A stretch of 64,000 bases of DNA, taken from NCBI RefSeq assembly GCF_001612665.1, contig NZ_BDAX01000018.1, positions 124,001 through 188,000 of the forward strand, written 5' to 3'. The notes beneath the pieces were generated by a model. That model made no database searches. It was not told the origin of the DNA and saw nothing but the letters and a program-made list of their open reading frames with translations. The position numbers and the translations under genes were made by a program. The stretch is from Nocardia alba NBRC 108234. GTDB lineage: Bacteria; Actinomycetota; Actinomycetes; Mycobacteriales; Mycobacteriaceae. Of this stretch, positions 33,990 through 42,614 are shown in pieces; positions within the stretch are counted from its first letter, which is position 1; each line of letters opens with the position of its first letter.

Positions 33990-35759
33990 ATGTCCACACT
34001 CATGTCCCGCCGCGATCTGGAGTTCCTGCTCTACGAGTGGCTCGAGGTCGACTCGCTGACCAGCCGTGCGCGCTTCGCGGACCACTCCCGCGAGACCTTC
34101 GACGCGGTCATGGATTTGAGCGCCGACATCGCCCAGAAGTGCTTCGCACCCGTCAACAAGAAGGGCGACGCGAACCCACCCTATGTCGACGCGACCGGAC
34201 AGGTCGTGCTGCCGAGCGAGATCGGCGACGGGCTCGCGCAATTCCGCCGGGCGGGCCTGCTCGCTGGTTCGTTCGACGAGGCGCTGGGCGGTATGCAACT
34301 GCCCACGGTCGTGAACCGCGCGGCGATGACCTGGTTCCAAGCCGCCAACGCGGCGATGTCGTCCTACTACTTCCTCACCGCCGCCAACGCCAATCTGCTG
34401 GCGCGGTTCGGCACCGCCGAACAGATCGATTCCTGGGTCCGTCCGATGCTCGACGGGCGCTTCACCGGCACGATGTGTCTGTCCGAACCGCAAGCCGGGT
34501 CGTCGCTGGCCGACATCACCACCAAGGCGGTCGCGCAGGCGGACGGCACCTATCGGGTCACCGGGACCAAGATGTGGATCTCGGGCGGCGACCACGAGCT
34601 CACCGACAATATCGTCCACCTGGTCCTGGCCAAGGTCGCCGGCGGCGGGTCGGGGGTGAAGGGGATTTCGCTGTTCATCGTCCCGAAGTACCTCACCGAC
34701 GGCACCCGCAACGACGTCGCGCTGGTCGGGCTCAACCACAAGATGGGCCATCGCGCCACCACGAACGCGCTGCTGAACTTCGGCGACGGAACCTACACTC
34801 CCACAGCGGATTCCGGTGCTGTCGGGTACCTCGTCGGCACCGAGCACCGTGGCCTGGCCTACATGTTCCACATGATGAACGAGGCCCGGATCGGCGTCGG
34901 GCTGATGGCCACCGCACTCGGCTACGCCGGCTATCTGGCCTCGCTCGAGTACGCTCGCACCCGCGTGCAGGGCAGGTCGATCGCGGGCGAGGACAGCGCG
35001 CCGGTCGCCATCATCGAACACGCCGACGTCAAACGGATGCTCCTGGCCCAGAAATCCTATGTCGAAGGCGCGCTGGCGCTCGGGCTCTACTGCAGCAAAC
35101 TCGTCGACGAAGCCGAGACGACCACCGGCCCGGAGCGCGAACGCGCGAACCTTCTCCTCGACATCCTCACGCCCATCACGAAGAGCTGGCCGTCGCAGTG
35201 GTGTCTGGAGGCGAACAATCTCGCGATCCAGGTCCACGGCGGCTACGGCTACACCACCGAGTTCGATGTCGAACAGTACTACCGAGACAACCGGCTCAAT
35301 CCCATTCACGAAGGGACACACGGCATCCAGGGCCTGGATCTGCTGGGCCGCAAGGTCACGATGCACGACGGTGCGGGCCTGACCCTGCTCCGCGACACCA
35401 TCGACGACACGATCCGCCGGGCCCGCACCACGCCGGCGCTGGCCACCTACGCCGACGAGCTGGCTACGACACTGGATCAACTGGTCACCGTCACCGCGCG
35501 GATCTGGTCGGCGCAGGATCGCGCCGCCTCGCTGGCCAACGCGAGCATCTATCTCGAAGCCGCCGGGCACATCGTGATCGCCTGGATCTGGCTCGACCAG
35601 CTGCTCTGCGTCGGCGACCTCGACGGCGCCTTCTACGACGGCAAACGCAGCGCGGCACAGTACTTCTTCCGGTATGAACTGCCCAGGGTCGCACCGCAAT
35701 TGACACTGCTCGCCCAGCTCGACCGCACCACCCTCGATACCGACCCGACCTGGTTGTGA
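33990..35759 (+). CDS. Acyl-CoA dehydrogenase, long form (about 590 aa)
   Basis: 589 residues, the length of the FadE5/DmdC-type group with an extra C-terminal domain rather than the usual 380-400. N-terminal cap MSTLMSRRDLEFLLYEWL, FAD/substrate region MCLSEPQAGSSLADITTKA, KMWISGGDH, middle beta domain with KGISLFIVPKYL, VHGGYGYTTEFDVEQYYRDNRLNPIHEGTHGIQGLDLLGRK near the active site, then a 150-residue helical tail. It oxidises acyl-CoA to enoyl-CoA with FAD. Homologues include DmdC, which acts on methylmercaptopropionyl-CoA; whether a sulfur-containing acyl group is used here is unknown. ATG preceded by GAGGAA. Controlled by the divergent TetR. Confidence 0.88.
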   Translation: MSTLMSRRDLEFLLYEWLEVDSLTSRARFADHSRETFDAVMDLSADIAQKCFAPVNKKGDANPPYVDATGQVVLPSEIGDGLAQFRRAGLLAGSFDEALGGMQLPTVVNRAAMTWFQAANAAMSSYYFLTAANANLLARFGTAEQIDSWVRPMLDGRFTGTMCLSEPQAGSSLADITTKAVAQADGTYRVTGTKMWISGGDHELTDNIVHLVLAKVAGGGSGVKGISLFIVPKYLTDGTRNDVALVGLNHKMGHRATTNALLNFGDGTYTPTADSGAVGYLVGTEHRGLAYMFHMMNEARIGVGLMATALGYAGYLASLEYARTRVQGRSIAGEDSAPVAIIEHADVKRMLLAQKSYVEGALALGLYCSKLVDEAETTTGPERERANLLLDILTPITKSWPSQWCLEANNLAIQVHGGYGYTTEFDVEQYYRDNRLNPIHEGTHGIQGLDLLGRKVTMHDGAGLTLLRDTIDDTIRRARTTPALATYADELATTLDQLVTVTARIWSAQDRAASLANASIYLEAAGHIVIAWIWLDQLLCVGDLDGAFYDGKRSAAQYFFRYELPRVAPQLTLLAQLDRTTLDTDPTWL

Positions 35760-35761
35760 AC

Positions 35762-35785
35762 CTGCCGCACTGCCGCACTGCCGCA
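35762..35785. repeat. Three tandem copies of an 8-base unit
   Basis: CTGCCGCA repeated three times without a mismatch, starting two bases after the dehydrogenase stop and ending 26 bases before the SDR start. Slippage would change the spacing between the two genes. Confidence 0.85.
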
Positions 35786-35811
35786 CTTCGATCAAGCCCA
35801 AGGAGATCTCG

Positions 35812-36573
35812 ATGTCCCTACTCGAACTGTTCGACATGACCGACAAGGTCGTCATCGTCACCGGCGCGTCGTCCGGACTCGGAGTGTCGTTCGCTCAGGG
35901 TTTCGCCGAAGCGGGCGCCGACCTCGTGCTCGCGGCCCGCCGGGCCGACCGGCTGGCCGAGACCGCCGAATCCGTCCGCGCGACGGGTCGACGAGCTCTC
36001 GTCGTCCCCGCCGATGTCTCGGTACCGGAACAGTGTCAGGCAGTGGTCGATGCGGCCGTCGCGGAGTTCGGGCGAGTCGATGTCCTGATCAACAATGCCG
36101 GCGTCGCCTCCGCGTACCCGGCGACCAGGGAAACCCCGGATCAGTTCCGCGCGGTCGTCGACGTCAACCTGCACGGCTCGTATTGGATGGCGCAGGCCTG
36201 CGGCCGCGTCATGCCTGCCGGCGGATCGATCGTCAATATCTCCAGCATTCTCGGCATCACCACCGCGGGCCTGCCACAGGCCGCCTACACCGCCAGCAAG
36301 GCCGCCATCATCGGCCTGACCCGCGACCTCGCCCAGCAGTGGGGCTCGCGCAAGGGAATTCGCGTCAACGCGCTGGCCCCCGGGTTCTTCCAGAGCGAGA
36401 TGACCGACACCTACGACGAGGGCTACGCTGCGTCCCTGATGCCACGGGTCGTACTCGGACGGTACGGCCGCGGCGAGGAGATCGCGGCGACCGCGGTCTG
36501 GCTCGCCTCCGCCGCCGGCGGCTACATCACCGGGCAGACCATCGCTATCGACGGCGGCGTCACCATCACCTGA
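35812..36573 (+). CDS. Short-chain dehydrogenase (3-hydroxyacyl-CoA/3-oxoacyl reductase type)
   Basis: 253 residues: TGASSGLGVSFAQ (about 18-30), NNAGVAS, catalytic Ser in NISSILG and Tyr/Lys in YTASKAA, and the C-terminal GGYITGQTIAIDGGVTIT. This is the classical FabG-like pattern without deviations. ATG after AAGGAG. It follows the acyl-CoA dehydrogenase by 52 bases and likely shares its TetR-controlled transcript, so a step in fatty-acyl or related acyl breakdown fits. Confidence 0.88.
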   Translation: MSLLELFDMTDKVVIVTGASSGLGVSFAQGFAEAGADLVLAARRADRLAETAESVRATGRRALVVPADVSVPEQCQAVVDAAVAEFGRVDVLINNAGVASAYPATRETPDQFRAVVDVNLHGSYWMAQACGRVMPAGGSIVNISSILGITTAGLPQAAYTASKAAIIGLTRDLAQQWGSRKGIRVNALAPGFFQSEMTDTYDEGYAASLMPRVVLGRYGRGEEIAATAVWLASAAGGYITGQTIAIDGGVTIT

Positions 36574-36586
36574 GCCCGCCGACCAC

Positions 36587-36624
36587 GCCGCGCGGCGCTG
36601 TCCCTACGGAGATCGCCGCGCGGC
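36587..36624. terminator. Bidirectional terminator candidate, 11-base stem
   Basis: Arms 36587-36597 and 36614-36624 (GCCGCGCGGCG and its complement) with a 16-base loop, between the convergent SDR and secreted-protein genes. Confidence 0.6.
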
Positions 36625-36660
36625 GGGGTGGCGTTGGTCGGGTCGTTGACGTGAGCGTGG

Positions 36661-37272
36661 TCAGCCGGCGGACCCCGTCGAAGCCGACCCCGCGCTACCG
36701 CTGGACGACCCACCGCCGGACCGGCAACCGCTGACCACCAACTGCTGCGGATTGGGCAGCCGGTCGGCGGTGACAGGACCGGAACGGACCCGGAAGTAGA
36801 TCGTCATCGTGCCGTCCTCGTTCGGTGCCGGCGCGCCATCGGCCGCGCGGAGATCGATGGTGGCCGCGCTGACGAAACCGTCCGGTTGCCCATTGGTGTT
36901 GTAGGCCGCGCCCGGCCAGACCGGGACACCGGCGGCGACCTCCGAATGCAGCGGCGGATCGCCCACCCATCTGGCCATCGGCCACGGAATGCCGTTCACT
37001 TCGCGCCAGGGCGGCGGCATGACCGCCGGAATCGTGGTCGCGTTCACCATCGCCGGATCGTTCTCCTGCTCGAACCACCAATCCGGTTGGTAGAAGGTCG
37101 TATTCGTGTAGTTGGTCAGAGTGATCGTCGCCGTACAGTTGTCGTTCGCTGTCCCGACGAGGCGAATGCCTCCCGTTTGGGCCGACGCGGTTCCCGCGCC
37201 GAGCACCGAGCCGAACAGCGCCGCGCTCATCGCCACCGTGCCGACCGCCGTCCCAACAGAACTTGACACCAT
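36661..37272 (-). CDS. Secreted protein of unknown function (203 aa)
   Basis: ATG 37270-37272 with GGAAGG upstream. Signal peptide to about residue 32 (LFGSVLGAGTASA|QTGG). The mature part has paired Cys (NDNCTATITLTNYTN and VVSGCRSGG), a Trp-rich middle (FYQPDWWFEQENDP, PPPWREVNGIPWPMARWVGDPP), Thr/Asn-rich strands, and a Gly/Ser-rich low-complexity C-terminus. It looks like an exported beta-sandwich protein; not recognised. Confidence 0.75.
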   Translation of the reverse strand: MVSSSVGTAVGTVAMSAALFGSVLGAGTASAQTGGIRLVGTANDNCTATITLTNYTNTTFYQPDWWFEQENDPAMVNATTIPAVMPPPWREVNGIPWPMARWVGDPPLHSEVAAGVPVWPGAAYNTNGQPDGFVSAATIDLRAADGAPAPNEDGTMTIYFRVRSGPVTADRLPNPQQLVVSGCRSGGGSSSGSAGSASTGSAG

Positions 37273-37591
37273 CGCGCCTGCCTTCCGTTGCCCACAGCTG
37301 CGCACGACTCTCGCGCGCACCGCCCCGCACCGTCGATAGGCGAAACGTATAAAAGCACGTCGGGACCAGCAAGGACATTCCAGGCAGCGCCGGGCTTCGT
37401 TGCCCGACTGTGACGAGGGTCCTGGCGTGCGGCGTCGTGGGGGCGGCCATCGCGAGCAGTGCGGCCTTCGCGTTGTGGCGCGGACCAGCACGCCATCGCC
37501 GGCTGGCACATTCCGTCGCCGAACTCGATGCCTCGGCCGGAGTTGATCCCGCGGAGAGGTCAGGCTCGGTGTCGGCGACGACGCAAGGGGT
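37273..37591. other. Intergenic region without recognised content
   Basis: 319 bases between two minus-strand genes. It must hold the promoter of the secreted-protein gene (leftward). A forward frame from 37410 begins with a signal-peptide-like run but continues only as the antisense of the thioesterase gene, so it is not called. Confidence 0.35.
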
Positions 37592-38464
37592 TCACCGGCT
37601 CACGCCGAGCTGTCCGGGTTCGACATCCTGGGCGCGCATCAGGCCGTGTGCTTCCACGGAAGCCACCAATTCACCTGCGGCCGTATATATCCGGGTCTGG
37701 GTGTACATGCGTCCGCTGCCGGCGAAAGGGCTCTCGCAGCGCAGCAGCAGCCAGTCGTGCACGGTGAACGGCCGATGGAAGGTGATGGTCTGGGTGAGCA
37801 TGGCCGATTTTCCGCGCCCACCGCGTCGCGAGATCTCGGCCTGTGGGTACGGGCGCAACGCGGCGGGGCCGAGGAAACCCTCGCTGCCGTGGGCCAGCAT
37901 CGCCCGCGAGAGAACGGGCAGATCGGGCGCCTTGCCGCAGCGCATCCACACGTCCAACGACGGTGGGCCCGCGAGGTCGAGCGCCAGTGCCGCTGCCCCG
38001 CCGAGCGTCTTGACCTCCCACGGCAGCAGGGCGCACGGCAGGTCCGCGCAGTCTTGCGGTCCCGGTACATCAGGGGGCAGTACAGCGTGGTGTGCGAGGA
38101 AATCCGGTTCCTCGACGCTGAGCATGGCCAGCACCCGGGCGTGCTCACGCCCTTCCTGCCGGAACGACAACTGCACGGTGGCCAGGGCGCGCCCAGACTG
38201 GACGACCTCGACGTCCACGTCGACCTCGCGATCGGCGTAGCCACCGCGCGGGAACACTCCGTGCAGCGACTGCACCGCCATCCCCGGTACCGTGCGCTCG
38301 GCCGCGACCACCGCCTGTGCCAGCGTCTGGCTGCCCAGGGTGGTCGGCAATGTCGACGTCACGTTCCTCGCCCGGAATCGTCCGGGTGCGATCTCGGCGA
38401 GATCGAGCACGTCGAGCAGGTCGGCCAGGTCGACGACCGGCCAATATTCGGTTCCACCAGCCAT
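37592..38464 (-). CDS. Acyl-CoA thioesterase, TesB double-hotdog type
   Basis: 290 residues. First hotdog: WPVVDLADLLDVLDLAEIAPGRFRARNV, LGSQTLAQAVVAAERTVPGMAVQSLHGVFPRGGY and DVDVEVVQSGRALATVQLSFRQ. Second hotdog: LDVWMRCGKAPDLPVLSRAMLAHGSEGFLGPAAL and ITFHRPFTVHDWLLLRCESPFAGSGRMYTQTRIYTAAGELVASVEAHGLMR. The Gln/Asp positions fit TesB-like hydrolases of fatty acyl-CoA. An upstream ATG at 38482 adds six residues and is equally possible. Its own transcription unit. Confidence 0.83.
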   Translation of the reverse strand: MAGGTEYWPVVDLADLLDVLDLAEIAPGRFRARNVTSTLPTTLGSQTLAQAVVAAERTVPGMAVQSLHGVFPRGGYADREVDVDVEVVQSGRALATVQLSFRQEGREHARVLAMLSVEEPDFLAHHAVLPPDVPGPQDCADLPCALLPWEVKTLGGAAALALDLAGPPSLDVWMRCGKAPDLPVLSRAMLAHGSEGFLGPAALRPYPQAEISRRGGRGKSAMLTQTITFHRPFTVHDWLLLRCESPFAGSGRMYTQTRIYTAAGELVASVEAHGLMRAQDVEPGQLGVSR

Positions 38465-38604
38465 GGCCGAATGCTCGCACATGCCTCGGGCGCCGGGAAA
38501 GTCAGCGTGCGCGGTGAGTGGGACGGGCGGGGTTGTTCAGGTGACTTGCGTTCGGGATGAGCGCAATTCTGTTCGCCGACGGTTGTGACGGGTTGTATCG
38601 AAAC

Positions 38605-39429
38605 ATGGCATCACAGGAGACCCAGGTCGCCGAGGTAGACAGTTTCACCGCCGACTGGCAGCAGTGGCACCGACAGCAGGAGGCGCGACTGTCCGACCGA
38701 CACGGTTTCCTGGCCATCACCAACCTGCATTGGCTCACCGAAACCCCGGAGCGGTTCACCGACGCGCCCGGCGCCTGGTCCACCGGGGTCGACGGGGTGG
38801 TCGTCGTCCTCGACGAGGGCGAGGAACTGATCATCGACGGGACACCGGTGCGCGGGCGCTACGCGTTCGGCCCGATCGCCGAACGCGACGGCGTGAACGC
38901 CGTGTGGGGTGACGCGGTGATCGAGGTCGCCCGCCGTGGTGGCAACGACATCGTCCGCCCCCGGCACCCGAAAAACGAGTTGCGCACCGCTTTTCGCGGC
39001 ACACCCGCCTTCGCGCCGGACCCGAACTGGGTGGTGACGGGGCGCTATGTTCGGTTCGAGCAGCCGCGGCCGACCACCGTCGGCGCCTCGGTCGAAGGGC
39101 TGGAGCACGTCTACGACGCCCCCGGACAGGTCGAGTTCGACGTTGACGGTCAGTCGCTGCGGCTGACCGCGTTCCCCGGCCGCAACCCGGGCGATCTGTC
39201 GGTGTTGTTCACCGACTCCACCTCGGGCGTCACCACCTACGCCGCGAATCGCGTTCTCCAGGTGCCGACGCCCGCGGCCGACGGCACGGTCGTGCTCGAC
39301 TTCAATCGGGCGGTCAACCTGCCGTGTGCCTACACCGATCTGGCGACCTGCCCACTGCCGCCCGCGGAGAACCGGCTCCCGATCGCCGTCGAGGCGGGAG
39401 AGAAGATTCCCTACGAGCGTCAGAAATGA
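38605..39429 (+). CDS. DUF1684 family protein
   Basis: 274 residues from ATG 38605. Characteristic phrases of this family: RLSDRHGFLAITNLHWLTE, KNELRTAFRGTPAF, VVTGRYVRFEQPR and the C-terminal VVLDFNRAVNLPCAYTDLATCPLPPAENRLPIAVEAGEK with conserved Cys. The function of the family is not established. Its stop overlaps the ATG of the following LLM gene (ATGA), a strong sign that the two act together. Confidence 0.83.
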   Translation: MASQETQVAEVDSFTADWQQWHRQQEARLSDRHGFLAITNLHWLTETPERFTDAPGAWSTGVDGVVVVLDEGEELIIDGTPVRGRYAFGPIAERDGVNAVWGDAVIEVARRGGNDIVRPRHPKNELRTAFRGTPAFAPDPNWVVTGRYVRFEQPRPTTVGASVEGLEHVYDAPGQVEFDVDGQSLRLTAFPGRNPGDLSVLFTDSTSGVTTYAANRVLQVPTPAADGTVVLDFNRAVNLPCAYTDLATCPLPPAENRLPIAVEAGEKIPYERQK

Positions 39430-40460
39430 CCACACCGCGGATCAACGCGTTGGCGTTCCTGACGCCGGGCAACTTTCTCGACGACGACCCGTATACCGGG
39501 TTGGAGGACACGCTTCGACTGTTCGAATACGGCGAGCGGCTCGGCGTCGACGGTGCGTGGATCCGGCAGCGTCATCTCGAGCACGGTGTCGGCTCCGCGG
39601 CGGTGTTCCTGGCCGCCGCGGCCCAGCGCACCAGCCGGGTGGAGTTGGGGGCCGCGGTCATTCCGATCGGCTACGAGAGCCCGTTCCGGCTGGCCGAGGA
39701 CCTGTCGCTGGCCGATGTACTGTCGCGGGGTCGATTGCAGCCCGGGTTCAGCGCGGGGACTCCGCCGCACGCCGACCTCATCGGCGATCTGGTCTTCGAT
39801 GGTGACTGGCGCAGCTTCGACCTGTCCTACGGTCGCGTCGCCCGCCTGCTCGAGAACCTGCGTGGCGACTATCTCGGCGACGCCGACACGGTCATCGCCT
39901 CGCCGGGCAACACCCAGCGTCCCCGCCTCCAGCCGCACAGCCCGGGCCTGGCGGATCGCGTCTGGTACGGCGGCGCGAGCATTCGATCCGTGCATTGGGC
40001 GGCGCGCAACGGGCTGAATCTGCTCACCGGCAATATCGTCTTCGGTGACAGCAGTGACGATTTCACCACCTCCCAGCTGACCCTGATCGCGGACTATCGC
40101 CGCCTGATCGACCCGGCGCGACCCGCTCGGGTGGCGGTCGGGCGGGTGATCGTCCCGTTCGACAGCGCCGACCGCGCGACCAGAGAGCGCTACCGCGACT
40201 ACGCCGCGAGCCGCCACGACCGCACCCTCGGCCCGCAGGGGCAACGCCGAGCCCTGTTCGCACGCGACATCGTCGGCACCGCCGAGCAGATCCTGGAACA
40301 GCTGCGGGCCGACCCGGTACTCGCGCAGACCACGGAGCTGCGCCTGGAACTTCCCTACGAATTCCACCGCGAGGACTACGAGCAGATCCTGCACGACACC
40401 GTGCACCTGATCGCGCCCGAGTTGGGCTGGAAACCGTCGCTCACGGATGACGCGCACTGA
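39426..40460 (+). CDS. LLM-class oxidoreductase, distinct subfamily (344 aa)
   Basis: Luciferase-like TIM barrel of 344 residues, unlike the 410-480 residue NTA-type proteins elsewhere in the window: ALAFLTPGNFLDDDPYTGLEDTLRLFEYGERLGVDGAWIRQRHLEHG, SSAAVFLAAAAQRTSRVELGAAVIPIGYESPFRLAEDLSLADVLSRGRLQPGFS and VWYGGASIRSVHWAARNGLNLL. The general design recalls the KPN_01858-type luciferase-like monooxygenases; that assignment is tentative. Cofactor (FMN or F420) not determinable. Coupled by ATGA to the DUF1684 gene. Confidence 0.82.
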   Translation: MTTPRINALAFLTPGNFLDDDPYTGLEDTLRLFEYGERLGVDGAWIRQRHLEHGVGSAAVFLAAAAQRTSRVELGAAVIPIGYESPFRLAEDLSLADVLSRGRLQPGFSAGTPPHADLIGDLVFDGDWRSFDLSYGRVARLLENLRGDYLGDADTVIASPGNTQRPRLQPHSPGLADRVWYGGASIRSVHWAARNGLNLLTGNIVFGDSSDDFTTSQLTLIADYRRLIDPARPARVAVGRVIVPFDSADRATRERYRDYAASRHDRTLGPQGQRRALFARDIVGTAEQILEQLRADPVLAQTTELRLELPYEFHREDYEQILHDTVHLIAPELGWKPSLTDDAH

Positions 40461-40472
40461 TTCTTCACAACG

Positions 40473-40519
40473 CGACGATCGCTGAGGGAGAACGGTTTAC
40501 GCTCCCTCAGCGATCGTCG
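40473..40519. terminator. Bidirectional terminator hairpin, 18-base perfect arms
   Basis: Arms 40473-40490 and 40502-40519 with an 11-base loop. It lies 12 bases past the LLM stop and five bases before the stop of the convergent aldo/keto reductase gene. Confidence 0.88.
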
Positions 40520-40524
40520 GTGGG

Positions 40525-41562
40525 TCAGGCGGCGCGTCGACGCAGGGCGGCGTCGGCCAGCGCGTCGGGGATCTTGCCGGTGTCGCGGTCGGCGAAAATC
40601 GTGCCGGGCGGGACGATCTCGTCGATGCGGTCGAGGATCTCCTCGGTCAGCACGACCTCCGCCGCGCCCAGGTAGGCATCGAGGTGTTCCTCGGTGCGCG
40701 GGCCGATGATGGCGGCGCTGACATCGGGGTGTGCGAGCACGAAACCGATCGCGAGCTGGATGAGGGTGAGACCGGATTCCGCCGCGAGCACGGCGAGCGC
40801 GTCGGCGGCGGCGAGTTTCGCCGCGTTGGCGGGTGCGTCGATGTCGAACCGGCCCGGGATCAGCTCGGCCCGATGCGAACTCGGCTGGGGTCCGCCGATT
40901 CGGTACTCGCCGGAGAGCCAGCCCGCGGCGAGCGGACCGTAGGTGATGACGCCGAGGCCGTACTTGCGGGCGATCGGCAATGTCTCGCGTTCGATGCCGC
41001 GGATCAGCGGTGAATACGGAACCTGTTCGGCCGCAGAACGATTGGCCTTGGTTCGATCGGCGATCCACTGGGCTTCGATCAGTTCGCCGGGCGAGAAGAC
41101 CGAGGTGCCGTAGTAGCGGATCTTGCCGGCGCGGACGAGGTCGTCGAGCGCGGCGACGGTCTCCTCCAGCGCGGTCACCGATTCGGGGCGATGCACCTGG
41201 TAGAGGTCGAGGTGGTCGGTGTCGAGGCGGCGCAGCGAGTCCTCGACGGCGCGGGCGATCCAGCGCCGCGAGTTGCCCCGGTGGGTGGGGTCGTCGTCGA
41301 CGGCGTTGTGGAACTTGCTGGCCAGAATCACCTCGTCACGCCGACCGCGCAGTGCCTTGCCGACGATGATCTCCGATTCGCCACGCGAATAGGTGTCGGC
41401 GGTGTCGACGATGTTGATGCCGGCGTCGAGCGCCCGGTGGATCAGGGCGATCGATTCCTCGTGTGTGGTGCCGCCACGGGAACCGAAGTTCATGGTGCCG
41501 AGGGCGTACGGGCTCACCCGAACACCGGTGCGGCCGAGCAGGCGCAGGTCGGACAGGCTCAT
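40525..41562 (-). CDS. Aldo/keto reductase (first of a tandem pair)
   Basis: 345-residue TIM-barrel NADPH oxidoreductase: LLGRTGVRVSPYALGTMNFG, catalytic Asp in IVDTADTYSRGESE, Lys in ILASKF and His in LYQVHRPE, then YYGTSVFSPGELIEAQ and the cofactor tail IGPRTEEHLDAYLGA. Reduces aldehydes or ketones, possibly products of the upstream monooxygenases. ATG overlaps the next gene's stop (ATGA). Last gene of the 46484-to-40525 operon. Closely similar to 41559-42614. Confidence 0.9.
   Translation of the reverse strand: MSLSDLRLLGRTGVRVSPYALGTMNFGSRGGTTHEESIALIHRALDAGINIVDTADTYSRGESEIIVGKALRGRRDEVILASKFHNAVDDDPTHRGNSRRWIARAVEDSLRRLDTDHLDLYQVHRPESVTALEETVAALDDLVRAGKIRYYGTSVFSPGELIEAQWIADRTKANRSAAEQVPYSPLIRGIERETLPIARKYGLGVITYGPLAAGWLSGEYRIGGPQPSSHRAELIPGRFDIDAPANAAKLAAADALAVLAAESGLTLIQLAIGFVLAHPDVSAAIIGPRTEEHLDAYLGAAEVVLTEEILDRIDEIVPPGTIFADRDTGKIPDALADAALRRRAA
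41183..41238. repeat. 56-base identity between the two aldo/keto reductase genes (copy 1)
   Basis: Identical base for base to 42229-42284, within the segments coding LDTDHLDLYQVHRP in both proteins. It marks recent tandem duplication or gene conversion. Confidence 0.85.
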
Positions 41563-42614
41563 CGGGTGGCTCCGATCGTGGTGCGGCGGGTGGCCGCGTC
41601 GGTGAGCGACGGCGGCAGGTAGCCCTCGTCGGCGGGGCTGAGTGTGGTTCCTGGCGCGACGATCTCGTCGATCCGATCCAGCACCTCGGTGCTCAATCGC
41701 ACGTCGACGGCGCCGAGTTGGGTTTCGAGGTGGGCCAGGGTGCGCGGCCCGATGATGACGGTGCTCACCGCCGGGTGCTGGAGCACGAACGCCAGCGACA
41801 GGTGCACCAGCGACAGGCCCGCCTCGTCGGCGAGTTTCGCCAATTCCTCGGCGGCGGCGCGTTTGCGCTGGTTGGCGACCAGTTCGGGGTCGTGCCGATG
41901 TGGCTGACGGGTGAGCCTGCTCGACTCGGCCGCGGTCTCGCCCGCCCGGTAGCGACCGGAGAGCCAGCCGCCGGCGAGGGGACTCCAGGTGAGCACGCCG
42001 AGGCCGTGCCGTTCGGCGATCGGCAGGGTGGCGCGTTCCGCGCCGCGCGCCAGGATGGAGTACGGCGGCTGCTCGGTGACCGGACGGGCCAGGTTGCGAT
42101 CGGTGGCCACCCATTGCGCCTCGACCAGCTGATGCGGTTCGAAGGTGGTGGTGCCGTAGTAGCGGATCTTGCCCGCGCGCACCAGATCGTCGAGTGCCCG
42201 CAGAGTCTCCTCCAGGGGGACATCGGGGTCGGGGCGATGCACCTGGTAGAGGTCGAGGTGGTCGGTGTCGAGGCGGCGCAGCGAATCCTCGACGGCGCGG
42301 ATGATCCAGCGCCGGGAGTTGCCACGATGGTTGGGGTCGGTGCCGATCTGGCCGTGGAACTTGCTGGCGAGGACCACCTCGTCGCGGCGCCCACGCAGGG
42401 CCTTGCCGACGATCTGTTCGTTCTCACCCTGGGAGTACACGTCGGCGGTGTCGACGACGTTGATGCCCGCGTCGAGGGCACGGTGGATGATCGTCGCGGC
42501 GTCGTCGTGGTCGGGATTGGCCCAGGCGCCGAAGTTCATGGCGCCCAGCGTGAGTGGGCTCACCAGCACGCCGGTGCGGCCGAGGTGTCGCAGTGTCATG
42601 GAGTGGGTTGTCAC
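41559..42614 (-). CDS. Aldo/keto reductase (second of a tandem pair)
   Basis: 351 residues: LRHLGRTGVLVSPLTLGAMNFGAW, VVDTADVYSQGENEQIVGKAL, VVLASKFHGQ, LDLYQVHRPDPDVPLEETLRALDDLV, and IIGPRTLAHLETQLGA. The catalytic Asp/Tyr/Lys/His set is intact. GTG start overlaps the stop of the upstream LLM by four bases (GTGA). It shares long stretches with 40525-41562, so the pair arose by duplication; differences around the substrate loops (NPDHDDAATI versus GGTTHEESIA) suggest different substrates. Confidence 0.9.
   Translation of the reverse strand: MTTHSMTLRHLGRTGVLVSPLTLGAMNFGAWANPDHDDAATIIHRALDAGINVVDTADVYSQGENEQIVGKALRGRRDEVVLASKFHGQIGTDPNHRGNSRRWIIRAVEDSLRRLDTDHLDLYQVHRPDPDVPLEETLRALDDLVRAGKIRYYGTTTFEPHQLVEAQWVATDRNLARPVTEQPPYSILARGAERATLPIAERHGLGVLTWSPLAGGWLSGRYRAGETAAESSRLTRQPHRHDPELVANQRKRAAAEELAKLADEAGLSLVHLSLAFVLQHPAVSTVIIGPRTLAHLETQLGAVDVRLSTEVLDRIDEIVAPGTTLSPADEGYLPPSLTDAATRRTTIGATR
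42229..42284. repeat. 56-base identity between the two aldo/keto reductase genes (copy 2)
   Basis: Partner of 41183-41238. Confidence 0.85.

Noticed and set aside
33990..35759. Counting the long acyl-CoA dehydrogenase as a fifth DszC-like monooxygenase
   Set aside because: Its length (589 residues), extra C-terminal domain and GYGYTTEFDVEQYYRD-type active-site region are those of genuine acyl-CoA dehydrogenases, and the DGxGQRxTxSGT phrase is missing.
33854..35861. Very long minus-strand open frame continuous with the TetR gene
   Set aside because: It is the antisense of the acyl-CoA dehydrogenase, whose own frame has many family motifs. Only the segment below 33854 has TetR features.
37410..38240. 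Forward frame opening with a signal-peptide-like run (VTRVLACGVVGAAIASSAAFA)
   Set aside because: It has no ribosome site, runs straight into the antisense strand of the TesB-like thioesterase gene, and the downstream residues have no secreted-protein character. The thioesterase on the opposite strand has clear family motifs.
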